A stretch of DNA of 64,000 nt from an uncultured Eubacteriales bacterium (GCA_900539725.1 UQDI01000003.1:1-64000); one strand, 5' to 3'. Counted from the stretch's first letter, positions 52,323 through 61,006 are shown. Notes: generated from the sequence alone by a model not told the origin. Numbers and translations are program-made.

Positions 52323-52731
52323 ACCTAACCTGTCCTCCAACCGCTGCTACTATCACATTATATTTCTTTTTACTCTTATTTGAAACTAGCATAATATTAT
52401 ATGCTCCCTTAAAAGATTTTGTGCCGCCTTCACTTGTGAATAGAAATTTTTCGCTAGACTCAAATTTAAGATGCTCTAGATTGTAAACTTTCTTCATCTC
52501 GTTAATATTTGAAACTACAATCTCGTCTCCATCAAGAACTACTTCAACATCAATCATTTGCATGATGGCGCTAAGTCTAGCCTTTTTTATTATTTGAACA
52601 ACGTTTTTTGCCTCGGCTCTCTCGCTATAATTAGTAAAAGATCTATACGCAAATATAAACATAGATATGATTATAGCTGCCACGCATAAAGAAATGACTG
52701 TATCGATGTATGTAAATCCTTTTTTATTCAT
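52309..52731 (-). CDS. minor prepilin with GFTYID site
   Basis: A 140-aa protein from ATG 52731; the open frame from 52770 lacks a prepilin start. MNKKGFTYIDTVISLCV is a clear type III signal with Gly5 as -1 and Asp10 at +5 (codon GAT at 52704-52702) in place of Glu. A hydrophobic helix of about 20 residues and a soluble domain with EGGTKSFKGAYNI follow. GspH/ComGD-like by size. It overlaps the next gene by 14 bases. Confidence 0.8.
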   Translation of the reverse strand: MNKKGFTYIDTVISLCVAAIIISMFIFAYRSFTNYSERAEAKNVVQIIKKARLSAIMQMIDVEVVLDGDEIVVSNINEMKKVYNLEHLKFESSEKFLFTSEGGTKSFKGAYNIMLVSNKSKKKYNVIVAAVGGQVRYEEV

Positions 52732-53440
52732 AATCAATCTCACATATAGATAAATAAAAAGCCATATCATTGTCTCTTATAAATTCGATAGACTCTATCC
52801 TTGCCCCTTTAAACTCGTTGCCAATGTAGAAGTATCTAAAGTCAGATGCTCCCTCTAAATCAATTAGAGCTTCTTTGCCATCTTTAATGACTTTTAATTT
52901 TGCTTCACTACAGCCAGTAAAATCGATGCTTAAATATTCTTTCTTTATCAAAATATCATTCTTAGGCACTATAATAATATTTTTATTATTATTATCATTG
53001 CAAAAGACTATGCTCTTCTCATCTTGATAATAAACGCTTCCCGCCTTTGCTTCCCAAGTGTCCAGCATAGGATTAGTAATTTCACTTTCTAAAACTATGG
53101 CTTCTTCATTAGCATCTTCATCTTCTTCATTAAAATCATCAAGGATATCAAAAGGATCTTCTTCATCAAAATCACTATAGCTAATAAAGCTATTAGTCGT
53201 AGACATTATGACCTTATTAATGATTTCATCTTTGCTAATGGTTTTCGCATCAGCATCATGTTTTGCTATTTCAATCTTTTTTGCCTTCTTTAGCTGAGTA
53301 TCGTTCTTATCTTTTGCTAGTGTGAATCTCTTTTTTACTTCGCTATCTGCATAATTTGGCTCTTCTCTATTTATAGGCAGAAAGAGATTCGCTAGTATTA
53401 GTAAAACTATGATTAATCCTTTATTTATATATTTTCTCAT
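52724..53440 (-). CDS. unknown pilus-cluster protein with acidic linker
   Basis: A 238-aa protein I do not recognise. N-terminal hydrophobic anchor (about 7-22), a Lys-rich stretch (about 35-65), a strongly acidic linker (about 93-118, DFDEEDPFDILDDFNEEDED), and a C-terminal beta-rich domain (about 125-238) with VLESEITNPMLDTWEAK and YFYIGNEF. Possibly a PilP- or PilO-like periplasmic-side helper, but no motif supports that. It overlaps the preceding gene by four bases and the next by eight, so it is part of the pilus operon. Confidence 0.7.
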   Translation of the reverse strand: MRKYINKGLIIVLLILANLFLPINREEPNYADSEVKKRFTLAKDKNDTQLKKAKKIEIAKHDADAKTISKDEIINKVIMSTTNSFISYSDFDEEDPFDILDDFNEEDEDANEEAIVLESEITNPMLDTWEAKAGSVYYQDEKSIVFCNDNNNKNIIIVPKNDILIKKEYLSIDFTGCSEAKLKVIKDGKEALIDLEGASDFRYFYIGNEFKGARIESIEFIRDNDMAFYLSICEIDYE

Positions 53441-54033
53441 CTTATAAACCTCATCAAAAGCAATACAAGTAAGGCTAGTATAATGATATCTAAAGCTATG
53501 TTTATAATGAGTGATAAGTTTATTTTGCTTTTATATTTCGGTGCAAGTATCTCAAATAAATCTTTTAAGTATAAAATATTATTTACTTCTTCAAATTCTT
53601 TTGTCTTAAGTAGGACTAGGACCTTGCCATCAGTATTATTAGCTTGATTCAAAATATAGTTATTAAGCTGATCCTTATCAAGACTATAAAGATTGATATC
53701 AAAGTTTGATTTTTCATATGAAGAAGTGATTGCGTCATACTTATAAAGCGCTTCGTCTGTAATGATCTTCATAATATTTTCTTCTTTTAAATTTAAGGAT
53801 AAGAGATTAATTTTAGCTAAGCTGACAATAAAGTCATCCAAATCACTATCATAATCATTTAGCTTTATAATTAAAGTATCTTTATTTAAGTATTTATTGT
53901 CTCTAAACTTCTTAAATAAGTACTTGAGGCTCTCACTTTTATCACTATCATCATAAGTAATTTGCTCAACAATGCTAGTTTTTTTATTATTTAAAAACAC
54001 ATAGGATGAATCGATGTACATAATGTTCTTCAT
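53437..54033 (-). CDS. unknown pilus-cluster protein with C-terminal membrane anchor
   Basis: A 198-aa protein. N-terminal residues MKNIMYIDSSYVFLN begin a mixed alpha/beta soluble domain, and one membrane helix lies at about 175-195 with an arginine end (LMRFIR). It is unlike known ComG proteins. Its position after the prepilin peptidase and its C-terminal anchor are reminiscent of a reduced PilM/PilN, a weak analogy. It overlaps its neighbours by four bases on each side. Confidence 0.7.
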   Translation of the reverse strand: MKNIMYIDSSYVFLNNKKTSIVEQITYDDSDKSESLKYLFKKFRDNKYLNKDTLIIKLNDYDSDLDDFIVSLAKINLLSLNLKEENIMKIITDEALYKYDAITSSYEKSNFDINLYSLDKDQLNNYILNQANNTDGKVLVLLKTKEFEEVNNILYLKDLFEILAPKYKSKINLSLIINIALDIIILALLVLLLMRFIR

Positions 54034-54470
54034 AAGACCTTCTCCTTAAATAGATCAAAGAGCATCAAGATAAAAAATGCAAAGCTTATATATGGAACTA
54101 ATCTAACTCCACTATCCTTTTTCTTACGCCAATAGTTTTTAGCTAGATTTACAAGTATTGCGCTTAGAGTTGATATTATTATTAATATCAAAATTTTTTC
54201 AAAATCAAATATCATAAATAGCAAAATATATAGATCAACGTCACCATCGCCAATGTAGTCAAGGTACTTAGTCTTTAAAATGTGCGAAAGAAATAAAGCT
54301 AGGTATATAAGGCCTATCTTTATGTAAGATACACCTTTTAATATAGCTATAGCTGAGACAATTATTATTAAAAAGTAAAAATAAAAACTATTGTACTCGG
54401 CTTCTTTTATGTCTTTGTACGAGATGAATAAAAGAAGAAGTGACAGAAGTATATATAAGGCTAAAAGCAT
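54030..54470 (-). CDS. minimal prepilin peptidase (A24 family)
   Basis: Aspartic peptidase in the membrane that cuts prepilins. Only 146 aa with about six hydrophobic helices. Catalytic Asp20 (SYKDI) and the GxGD motif at 74-77 (YIGDGDVDLY) are present. The N-terminal cysteine-containing methyltransferase domain of PilD/ComC is missing, so it should cleave but not methylate pilins. Lies between the major pilin gene and two unknown genes. Confidence 0.85.
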   Translation of the reverse strand: MLLALYILLSLLLLFISYKDIKEAEYNSFYFYFLIIIVSAIAILKGVSYIKIGLIYLALFLSHILKTKYLDYIGDGDVDLYILLFMIFDFEKILILIIISTLSAILVNLAKNYWRKKKDSGVRLVPYISFAFFILMLFDLFKEKVL

Positions 54471-54481
54471 TATGAATTAAA

Positions 54482-54880
54482 TTAATGGCCTGTTCCAGTA
54501 CCTGTTTCGCTGCTCTTCTTTGCTTCAACCTTGTCTGGACTAACGGTTATAACGCCTTGATCGTCATGAGTCACAGTATAAATCCTAGAAGTATTTTCAC
54601 TTGTAACAGGTATTGATGAAGGAACAGTAACCTTGCTCTTTAAATAACCTTGGCTAAATAATTGATCCGATGTAACCTTATCTTCTTTAGGAAAATCAGT
54701 AAAGTATAATAAAGCAACTGAACTGATTTGATCAACATTGGCATTGTGAGCAGTTCTTTCAGCGCTAGTCTTAATCGCTTTGTAGGCAGGTATAGCAACA
54801 GCTATAAGTATAGCGACTATCGCTATAGAGATAATTATCTCTACAAAAGTAAATCCTTTTTTCTTCTCAAAGTTCTTCAT
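54482..54880 (-). CDS. major type IV pilin, ComGC/PilA-like
   Basis: A 132-aa prepilin with short leader MKNFEKKKG, cleavage before Phe10 and GFTFVEII with Glu at +5. The hydrophobic helix (about 12-35) continues as the usual alpha1 spine, then a small beta domain. The C terminus is ETGTGTGH. No pair of cysteines for a disulfide is seen. AGGAGGAAATATT precedes the start. It is the most likely filament subunit. Confidence 0.9.
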   Translation of the reverse strand: MKNFEKKKGFTFVEIIISIAIVAILIAVAIPAYKAIKTSAERTAHNANVDQISSVALLYFTDFPKEDKVTSDQLFSQGYLKSKVTVPSSIPVTSENTSRIYTVTHDDQGVITVSPDKVEAKKSSETGTGTGH

Positions 54881-54894
54881 AATATTTCCTCCTC

Positions 54895-56112
54895 CTATGA
54901 AATAATACTAGTCATCGAGTCATACATCGGCTTAAATACCATTACAAGTATTAGCATAATCACAAGTCCCATGATTATGGTCATGAGTGGCTCGATAGAA
55001 TTTACAAACTTATCTAGTCTTCTCTTTAAATCTCTTTTGTATAGTGATAGAACATTTTCAATAATTTCAACTAAGTGCTCTGATTCATATCCTGTTATAA
55101 GTATGGTTTTGACATCATCTAAAAATATATGGCTAGAGTCAAGAACGTTTTGCAGGGTCTCTCCTTCATTTAGCATCTTAGTCATTCTTTCGAACTCTTT
55201 TCTTAAGTATACCAAATCAAAATTTTTTGCAAAGAAATCAAAAATTTCATTAATTTTGCTGCCTGATCTAAGCATGCTAAGCATATAATACAAAATTCTG
55301 TAATTTACTCTATATTTATATAAGCCGTTCTTCGATTCGAGTAAATATCTTTGCTTGATATATAAGTATGCATCGTTCTTATTTAGTATCGCGAAAACTA
55401 TTATTATTATAAATATAGCCGCGATATAGTATATGTAATGATTTTTTATTGAATTGCTAACGACTAGAAGTATTCTTAAGCTATCTGGCATTAAGTTCAT
55501 GTCGTTATCAAATAAATATGAAAATTGCGGTACTAAGAAGACTATAATCATAATTATAAAGGCAAGTAAAGTCAGCATTAAAAATTTTGGCTTTATCATG
55601 ATGTTGTTTATGGTGTTCTTATACTCTTCTTGTTCATAAAGATTTTCGCTAATCTCAAGTATTTGTTCTGATAAGTCCTTTGAGTTTTTGCTTGACTTTA
55701 TATGCTCTGATTTTTCTGCTATCCTAAGGCTTAGTAGCGATAAATTGTCAAGTATATCAAGCTTTGCTAAAATATCTGACAAAGTAAAGCCGTGTTCTAT
55801 AAGCTCCTTGATTAGTAAATAATAATTCTTAAGTGGATCACTAAGAGCTGATGAATTATTATACATTTGCTCTAAAATTTGTGGCAGGTTATTATTTATC
55901 TTTAGATTGAAGGCGATGATTCTAAAAAAGTTTGCAATATGCTTTTTACTTACGCTATTAATCTTAAGCGCACTATATATTTTCGCTGGCCTAAAGTATT
56001 TAACGTGCATAAAGTCAATGTCTTTTTCTTTAGTCAGTTGAAAGGCTTCGTAAATGTTTTTAGCTCTTAAGCTTTCTGTCCTTCCATCTTCAAAAGTGAT
56101 TTCAAATTTCAT
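54895..56112 (-). CDS. type IV pilus platform protein, PilC/GspF-like
   Basis: Membrane protein of about 405 aa that supports pilus assembly with the ATPase. Two GspF repeats are visible (about 60-200 and 265-400) with three TM helices. FFRIIAFNLKINNNLPQIL and RILYYMLSMLRSGSKI align with GspF patterns. The N-terminal 50 residues (ITFEDGRTESLRAKNIYEA) form a small extra domain as in PilC. ATG at 56112 is chosen; 56139 in the same frame overlaps the ATPase. Followed by the major pilin at 14 bases. Confidence 0.9.
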   Translation of the reverse strand: MKFEITFEDGRTESLRAKNIYEAFQLTKEKDIDFMHVKYFRPAKIYSALKINSVSKKHIANFFRIIAFNLKINNNLPQILEQMYNNSSALSDPLKNYYLLIKELIEHGFTLSDILAKLDILDNLSLLSLRIAEKSEHIKSSKNSKDLSEQILEISENLYEQEEYKNTINNIMIKPKFLMLTLLAFIIMIIVFLVPQFSYLFDNDMNLMPDSLRILLVVSNSIKNHYIYYIAAIFIIIIVFAILNKNDAYLYIKQRYLLESKNGLYKYRVNYRILYYMLSMLRSGSKINEIFDFFAKNFDLVYLRKEFERMTKMLNEGETLQNVLDSSHIFLDDVKTILITGYESEHLVEIIENVLSLYKRDLKRRLDKFVNSIEPLMTIIMGLVIMLILVMVFKPMYDSMTSIIS

Positions 56113-57244
56113 TGATATCGCCCTCTTTGAACTCGTCATAAGTCTTCTTATCTATAAACTTATTCTCAAGTAAATAATTTATAGAATCTTCAAAGCTAAC
56201 GTAGTCAGTGAGCTTCTTCATCTCATTATAAATCTCACTTGTAAGCTTTGTATTATTCTTTAATAAAAGGTCTCTGATCTTGTCATTGATAAGCATTATT
56301 TCAAAGACAGCAATTCTACCATAGTACTCGCTGTCACTTGTATCATCAGCAAAATCAATATCCTCATACGATGACTTCAAACGCTTTACAAGACGTTGAT
56401 TGACTATAGCGTTTAATGAGGTAAATAAATACGAAGCCTCTACATCCATCTCTAATAGTCTGTTGATGCTAGTTACGGGGCTCATACTATGTAGAGTCGT
56501 AATGATCTTGTGACCAGTTAGAGAAGCTCTTACAGCTATCTGTGCAGATTCTTCGTCTCTTATTTCGCCAATGGCTATGACATCAGGGTCCTGTCTAAGT
56601 ATGGCCCTAAGTGTATTAGCAAATGTTATGTCCTTGTAGTCATGTATTTCAATTTGATCAATATCGTTAACTCTGTACTCAACAGGATCCTCAACACTTA
56701 CTATGCTTAGACGCTCCTTGTCTAAGTTGTTAAGCATAGTATACATAGTTGAGTTCTTACCTGAGCCTGTTGGTCCAGTTATTATAGTCATTTGATATTT
56801 ATATTTAACTATCTTTTTAAATAGTTCTTTTGCCTTGTCTGACAAACCTATATTGTCAATGGTAAACATCTCTTTATTATTTAAAATTCTTATACAGATT
56901 TTCTCTCCATAAATAGCCTCGATAAAGGAAACCCTTAGGTCAACATCGCCATGACTAAATCTTCCGTCTTGTGGTGCAAACTTAATTGCAGTATCACAAT
57001 CGGACTTAATCTTGATTATATTGACAATGTTTTGATAAGAGCTTTTATTGATCTTTTTAAAAAACACAAGTTCGCCATCAATTCTAAGCCTAATCAATAT
57101 ATACTTACCATAAGGTTCAAAGTGTATATCGCTAGCTCTATTATCAATGGCGTAGTCTATGGTATTTTTAATAAATTCTTCAGCTTTACTGCTTTGTATC
57201 TCTAGTATGCCTTTATCATCATATAGAGAAGATAATCTATTCAT
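56102..57244 (-). CDS. type IV pilus assembly ATPase, PilB/GspE-like, with Asn in Walker A
   Basis: A 380-aa cytoplasmic ATPase that powers filament extension. RASDIHFEPYG, the Asp box SVEDPVEY, Walker B DPDVIAIGEIRD (219-230), and TLHSMSP (His box) are intact. Walker A is GPTGSGKNST (157-166): Asn164 stands where Thr or Ser binds magnesium. The CxxC zinc pairs between about 285 and 315 are absent, so the short N-domain form resembles ComGA. It is the first gene of the cluster, eight bases inside the U32 gene. No PilT is nearby. Confidence 0.9.
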   Translation of the reverse strand: MNRLSSLYDDKGILEIQSSKAEEFIKNTIDYAIDNRASDIHFEPYGKYILIRLRIDGELVFFKKINKSSYQNIVNIIKIKSDCDTAIKFAPQDGRFSHGDVDLRVSFIEAIYGEKICIRILNNKEMFTIDNIGLSDKAKELFKKIVKYKYQMTIITGPTGSGKNSTMYTMLNNLDKERLSIVSVEDPVEYRVNDIDQIEIHDYKDITFANTLRAILRQDPDVIAIGEIRDEESAQIAVRASLTGHKIITTLHSMSPVTSINRLLEMDVEASYLFTSLNAIVNQRLVKRLKSSYEDIDFADDTSDSEYYGRIAVFEIMLINDKIRDLLLKNNTKLTSEIYNEMKKLTDYVSFEDSINYLLENKFIDKKTYDEFKEGDINEI

Positions 57245-58472
57245 TGGCCTTCCTTCTAATCATATAATTGTATTCAACCTTCTTATCATATGCTAGATAA
57301 GCTTCCTTCATAGGTGTATTTATATTGTCTACCTCGTTCATGTCCTCATCATAGATCTTGTTTATGGTGAATCTATCATAAAATTTCGGTCCAAATATCT
57401 CTACTTCGTCGCCAATAGAGAACTTATTTCTCTCTTGTACCTTCATCAGCTTTTTGTCTTCGTCATAGTCAAGAACTTTCGCAACGAAATCATATAGTCT
57501 GATATATGAAGAATTGTCATAAGTTAATGAGGCTTCCTTCACATCGCCAAAGAAAAAGGCTGTAGTGAAGTCTCTATGACTAACTTTTTCTATCTCTTCT
57601 AGATAGATATTATTGTCTCTATTGTAATTATATCTCTCAATATCTTCATAATAATCATCTATAGCTCTTCTATATTGGTTGATGACAGTTGCTACATAAT
57701 ATTCAGACTTTACTCTTCCTTCGATTTTAAATGAATCAACTCCAGCTTCAATAAGCTCTGGAATGTAGTTAATCATGCAAAGGTCTTTTGAATTCATGAT
57801 GTATGAGCCATTCTCATCCTCTGTTATTTGGAAGTACTCCCCAGGTCTTTTCTCTTCCATAAGATAGTACTTGTATCTACATGGGTGTGCACAGTCGCCC
57901 ATATTAGCGCTTCTGCCTGTCATGTAGTTTGATAAAAGGCATCTACCTGAGTAGCTCATGCACATTGCCCCATGAACAAAGGTCTCAATCATTATGCTGT
58001 CTTTCACTTCATTTTTTATTTCTTTTATTTCATTTAAGCTTAATTCTCTCGCTAAGATAACTCTATCTGCACCAAGGCTCTTCCAAAATTCTACTGTAGC
58101 AGTATTTGTGATATTTGCTTGAGTACTTATATGAATCTCTTTACTTGGCGCAAGTGTTTTTACCTTTTGAAATATACCAGGGTCTGAGACTATAAATGCG
58201 TCTACACCTGCTTCGTCTAAGCTTTGTATATACTCATCAACACCTTCTAGATCCTTGTTATGTGAAATAACATTAAGTGTTAAGTAAACTTTTTTATCTA
58301 AATCATGAGCAAGCTTTGTTGCTTCCTTTATATCATCTAGGCTAAAATTTTTAGAAGCAGTTCTTAAACCTAGCTTGTCTCCAGCTAAGTAAACAGCATC
58401 AGCTCCATATTGTATCGCAGTTTTAAACTTTTCTAAGTCTCCTGCTGGTGCTAGTAATTCAACTTTTTTCAT
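57237..58472 (-). CDS. U32 peptidase-family tRNA hydroxylation protein
   Basis: A 411-aa U32 protein of the TrhP (YrrN/YrrO, YegQ) type, which makes 5-hydroxyuridine at tRNA wobble position 34. ELLAPAGDLEKFKTAIQYGADAVYLAG is the N-terminal (beta/alpha) barrel start (cited in part). The four cysteines in CMSYSGRC and GDCAHPCRYKYY are typical of the iron-sulfur site. Its neighbour trmR finishes the same modification, which supports this assignment. Only one U32 gene is in the window, whereas Bacillus has two. Confidence 0.88.
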   Translation of the reverse strand: MKKVELLAPAGDLEKFKTAIQYGADAVYLAGDKLGLRTASKNFSLDDIKEATKLAHDLDKKVYLTLNVISHNKDLEGVDEYIQSLDEAGVDAFIVSDPGIFQKVKTLAPSKEIHISTQANITNTATVEFWKSLGADRVILARELSLNEIKEIKNEVKDSIMIETFVHGAMCMSYSGRCLLSNYMTGRSANMGDCAHPCRYKYYLMEEKRPGEYFQITEDENGSYIMNSKDLCMINYIPELIEAGVDSFKIEGRVKSEYYVATVINQYRRAIDDYYEDIERYNYNRDNNIYLEEIEKVSHRDFTTAFFFGDVKEASLTYDNSSYIRLYDFVAKVLDYDEDKKLMKVQERNKFSIGDEVEIFGPKFYDRFTINKIYDEDMNEVDNINTPMKEAYLAYDKKVEYNYMIRRKANE

Positions 58473-58473
58473 C

Positions 58474-59115
58474 TTACTCCTTCCTTAAAAGCAATAAGCC
58501 GTCGTGAACAGTGAGTAGACTCGCTGTAAATCTCTTATCGCTTTTAACATCTTCTATAAATTTTTTTAAATTCTTTATTATTGTTCTATATCTTTTATTA
58601 TCTTCGTCTTTAGCTACATAGCCTCTGAATAAGATATTGTCAATAACTATGATGGCATTCTTGCTTGTTAAATCGTATACTAAGTTTAAGTACTCTTCAT
58701 ACTGTGATTTGTTAGCATCAATGAAGCAAAAATCAAATTTCTTTTCTTTGTCCATCTTTTTTAATACGCTTATAGCGTCGTCATTGACAGCTTTTATCTT
58801 ATTATTTTCATCATATTCTTTAAGATTATTTTCTAGTATCTTAAATGTGTCTTCATCTTTTTCAATAGTAAATATATTAGCTCCAGATGCTTTTTGCATA
58901 AGCAAAGATGAATAGCCTATGGCGGAACCTATTTCCAATATATTCTTAGGCTTAATCGTTTTTAGTAAAAACTCTAAAAATCTAGCCACATCCTGTGAGA
59001 CTATAGGAACTCTATTTTCTTCAGCATAGCACACTAAATCTTTAAACTTCTCTCTCTCAGAAGAAAAATCTTCTACATAGCTAAAAACATCTTCATCAAT
59101 AAACTGACTAATCAT
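58474..59115 (-). CDS. trmR: tRNA 5-hydroxyuridine methyltransferase TrmR
   Basis: An O-methyltransferase (213 aa from ATG 59115) that converts 5-hydroxyuridine to 5-methoxyuridine with SAM. EIGSAIGYSSLLM (SAM site), FCFIDANKSQYEEY and IIVIDNILFRG match YrrM. The frame is open to 59142 but the start at 59115 is the expected one. It precedes the U32 gene by one base. Together they define a tRNA wobble-uridine modification unit. Confidence 0.86.
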   Translation of the reverse strand: MISQFIDEDVFSYVEDFSSEREKFKDLVCYAEENRVPIVSQDVARFLEFLLKTIKPKNILEIGSAIGYSSLLMQKASGANIFTIEKDEDTFKILENNLKEYDENNKIKAVNDDAISVLKKMDKEKKFDFCFIDANKSQYEEYLNLVYDLTSKNAIIVIDNILFRGYVAKDEDNKRYRTIIKNLKKFIEDVKSDKRFTASLLTVHDGLLLLRKE

Positions 59116-60139
59116 TATTACTCTTGTAATCCTTTTTATCATCTAAGAACTTATTATAATCAGAAGAAAAATTATGTGCGCCGTCTGAACCAGGCTTAAC
59201 TACAAAGTATAAGTAGTCAACATCAGCTGGATGAAGGCTCGCAACGATTGACGCTTCGCCAGGATTGCAAATAGGTGCAGGTGGCAAACCATCGTGTGTG
59301 TATGTGTTATATGGCGAATCAACCTTTAAATCTTCATTACTTAAGTTAGGCTTTCTCTCGCCAAGTGCGTATTGAATTGTGGCGCATGATTGAAGCCTGA
59401 TATTCTTATCAATTCTATTTAAGAATACTTTTGCAATGATAGGTCTTTCTTCTTCAAGCTTTGCTTCTCTCTCTACAATTGATGCTAATGTGATTAGCTT
59501 ATTTAAGTCATCAACTTCAGAGCTAATCTTGCTGTAAACATTGTTAAAAGCATTAAGCATCATAGTGATGATCTCTTCACTGCTTGAACCCATGGCAATA
59601 TCATAAGTTGCTGGGAACAAAAAGCCTTCTAATGTATCATTATTAATACTTGATAAAAATTCATATTTTTCTTTGTATTTATCTACATTTTTGCATTCAT
59701 TTAAAAAGTCTTCGCTAGATACTAAGCCCTTTTCCTCAAGTCTTTGCGCTATACGTGTAAGCTCAAAACCTTCTGGTATGGTAACTTTAACAGTTTCGCC
59801 CTTTGGAGCTTCTTCTGCTTCGCCAGCAATTACATTAGCAATTTCTAGCAAAGTCATAGATTTTTTCACCTTGAATGTACCGCTCTTAATGTGCTTTTCA
59901 AGGTCATTTTCCTTTAGCACTTCTTTAAAAGCAGTACCATTCCTAATGATTTTCATCTCATAAAGCTCTCTAGCTACATAAGACGCACCGCTACCTTCAG
60001 GTATTTCTATAGTATATTCAGTATCATCATTTGGGTCATAAGGCTTATACATCCATGATACACATGAGTTTATCTTCCATATAATTGCAAGAACTATAAG
60101 TATTAGTATAGTTATTGTAATTATTCTTCTTTTTTTCAT
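59108..60139 (-). CDS. mltG: endolytic murein transglycosylase MltG
   Basis: A membrane-anchored YceG-family enzyme that cuts new glycan strands. 343 aa: one TM helix (about 7-25), a LysM-like domain (about 40-120), then the catalytic domain with LASIVEREAKLEEERPIIAKVFLNR (cited in part), where the Glu of EREA is catalytic, and HPADVDYLYFVVKPGSDGAH-type motif near the C terminus. Overlaps trmR by eight bases and queT by one. Confidence 0.96.
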   Translation of the reverse strand: MKKRRIITITILILIVLAIIWKINSCVSWMYKPYDPNDDTEYTIEIPEGSGASYVARELYEMKIIRNGTAFKEVLKENDLEKHIKSGTFKVKKSMTLLEIANVIAGEAEEAPKGETVKVTIPEGFELTRIAQRLEEKGLVSSEDFLNECKNVDKYKEKYEFLSSINNDTLEGFLFPATYDIAMGSSSEEIITMMLNAFNNVYSKISSEVDDLNKLITLASIVEREAKLEEERPIIAKVFLNRIDKNIRLQSCATIQYALGERKPNLSNEDLKVDSPYNTYTHDGLPPAPICNPGEASIVASLHPADVDYLYFVVKPGSDGAHNFSSDYNKFLDDKKDYKSNND

Positions 60140-60636
60140 TAAATCACCTTTTTTAATCTTTTATCGTAAATATAATAAATTAATGATCCAAATACTACTA
60201 CACTTATTGCTTCTCCACCCATGATTCCTAAAACTGTTGTAAAATATGGTATACCTGAGAAATATGACACCCATATTGATACTAAGAAACCATTTAAAAC
60301 AATTGGTGGTAACATAGCTAAGTATTTAGATTTTGCTTTTCTAGTTAAATATGCTGCGAGTAATGTAACTAAACTTCCGCATATAATATCTATCATGCCA
60401 TAGCCCGACATAAATGATAAAAAGATGTTTGAGACTAAACATCCTACGAATAGTCCAGGCACTGCAGCTGCCTCCATTAGTGGAAGAACTGTAAGTCCTT
60501 CTGCTAGTCTTAATTGTATTGGTCCAAATGTCAATTGTTGGAACGGTAATACTGTTTGTAATAGTATTAGTATTGTGTATAGTGTGGCTATTGCTGCCGC
60601 TTTTGTAATTGTCTTTGTACTTGTTTTTGTGTTCAT
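60139..60636 (-). CDS. queT: queuosine precursor transporter, QueT family
   Basis: A 165-aa S component of an ECF transporter with five to six TM helices. The first helix region ends TILILLQTVLPFQQLTFGP, and RLAEGLTVLPLMEAAAVPGLFVGCLVSN (cited in part) is the family core. It takes up a queuosine precursor together with shared EcfA/T, which are not here. Its start codon lies 31 bases past the rnpB 3' end, with GGGAGC upstream. No preQ1 riboswitch fits in that gap. Confidence 0.9.
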   Translation of the reverse strand: MNTKTSTKTITKAAAIATLYTILILLQTVLPFQQLTFGPIQLRLAEGLTVLPLMEAAAVPGLFVGCLVSNIFLSFMSGYGMIDIICGSLVTLLAAYLTRKAKSKYLAMLPPIVLNGFLVSIWVSYFSGIPYFTTVLGIMGGEAISVVVFGSLIYYIYDKRLKKVI

Positions 60637-60667
60637 TTCATTGCTCCCTTGTTGAAAATTTATGTAA

Positions 60668-60996
60668 ATGAGTAAACCTATAAGCCGTGTTCTGTATTAG
60701 ATGGTTATCTATCTAGTTTTAGTGTTACCACTAAAATCAAGCAACTTACCTTACAGGAGGTTACGAGCAGCAACCTTTGATCCTTGTTTGTTTTGCTCCG
60801 AATGGGGTTTACATGTCACCTTTAGTCGCCTAAAAGTAGGTAGTCTCTTACACTGCCTTTCCACCCTTACCAATATGGCGGTTTATTTCTGTTGCACTAT
60901 CCTTGAAGTCACCTTCACTGGACGTTATCCAGCATTCTGCTCTATGGAGCACGGACTTTCCTCATGCCTAAGCACGCAACCATCTGGTTTACTCAT
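60668..60996 (-). ncRNA. rnpB: RNase P RNA, type A
   Basis: Catalytic RNA that removes tRNA 5' leaders. Reading the minus strand, ATGAGTAAACC pairs with GGTTTACTCAT (P1). GAGGAAAGTCCGTGCTCC (P4 side 1), AGTGCAACAGAAATAAACCGCC, and CAGAACACGGCTTATAG (P4 side 2) are the universal core. The pattern around AACAGA..ACCGCC is that of type A, not the Bacillus type B. It is about 329 bases. This explains the 396-base gap between queT and the nif3 gene. Exact ends are inferred from P1. Confidence 0.96.
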
Positions 60997-61006
60997 TACA
61001 AATTTA

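Noticed and set aside
54728..55288. 186-codon plus-strand open frame opposite the pilus platform gene
   Set aside because: Ser/Ile-rich low-complexity translation, no ribosome site, and it is antisense to a clear GspF gene.
60637..60667. preQ1 riboswitch before queT
   Set aside because: The gap is 31 bases and is explained by the rnpB 3' edge and the ribosome site; there is no CUGGGUCGCAGU-like aptamer.
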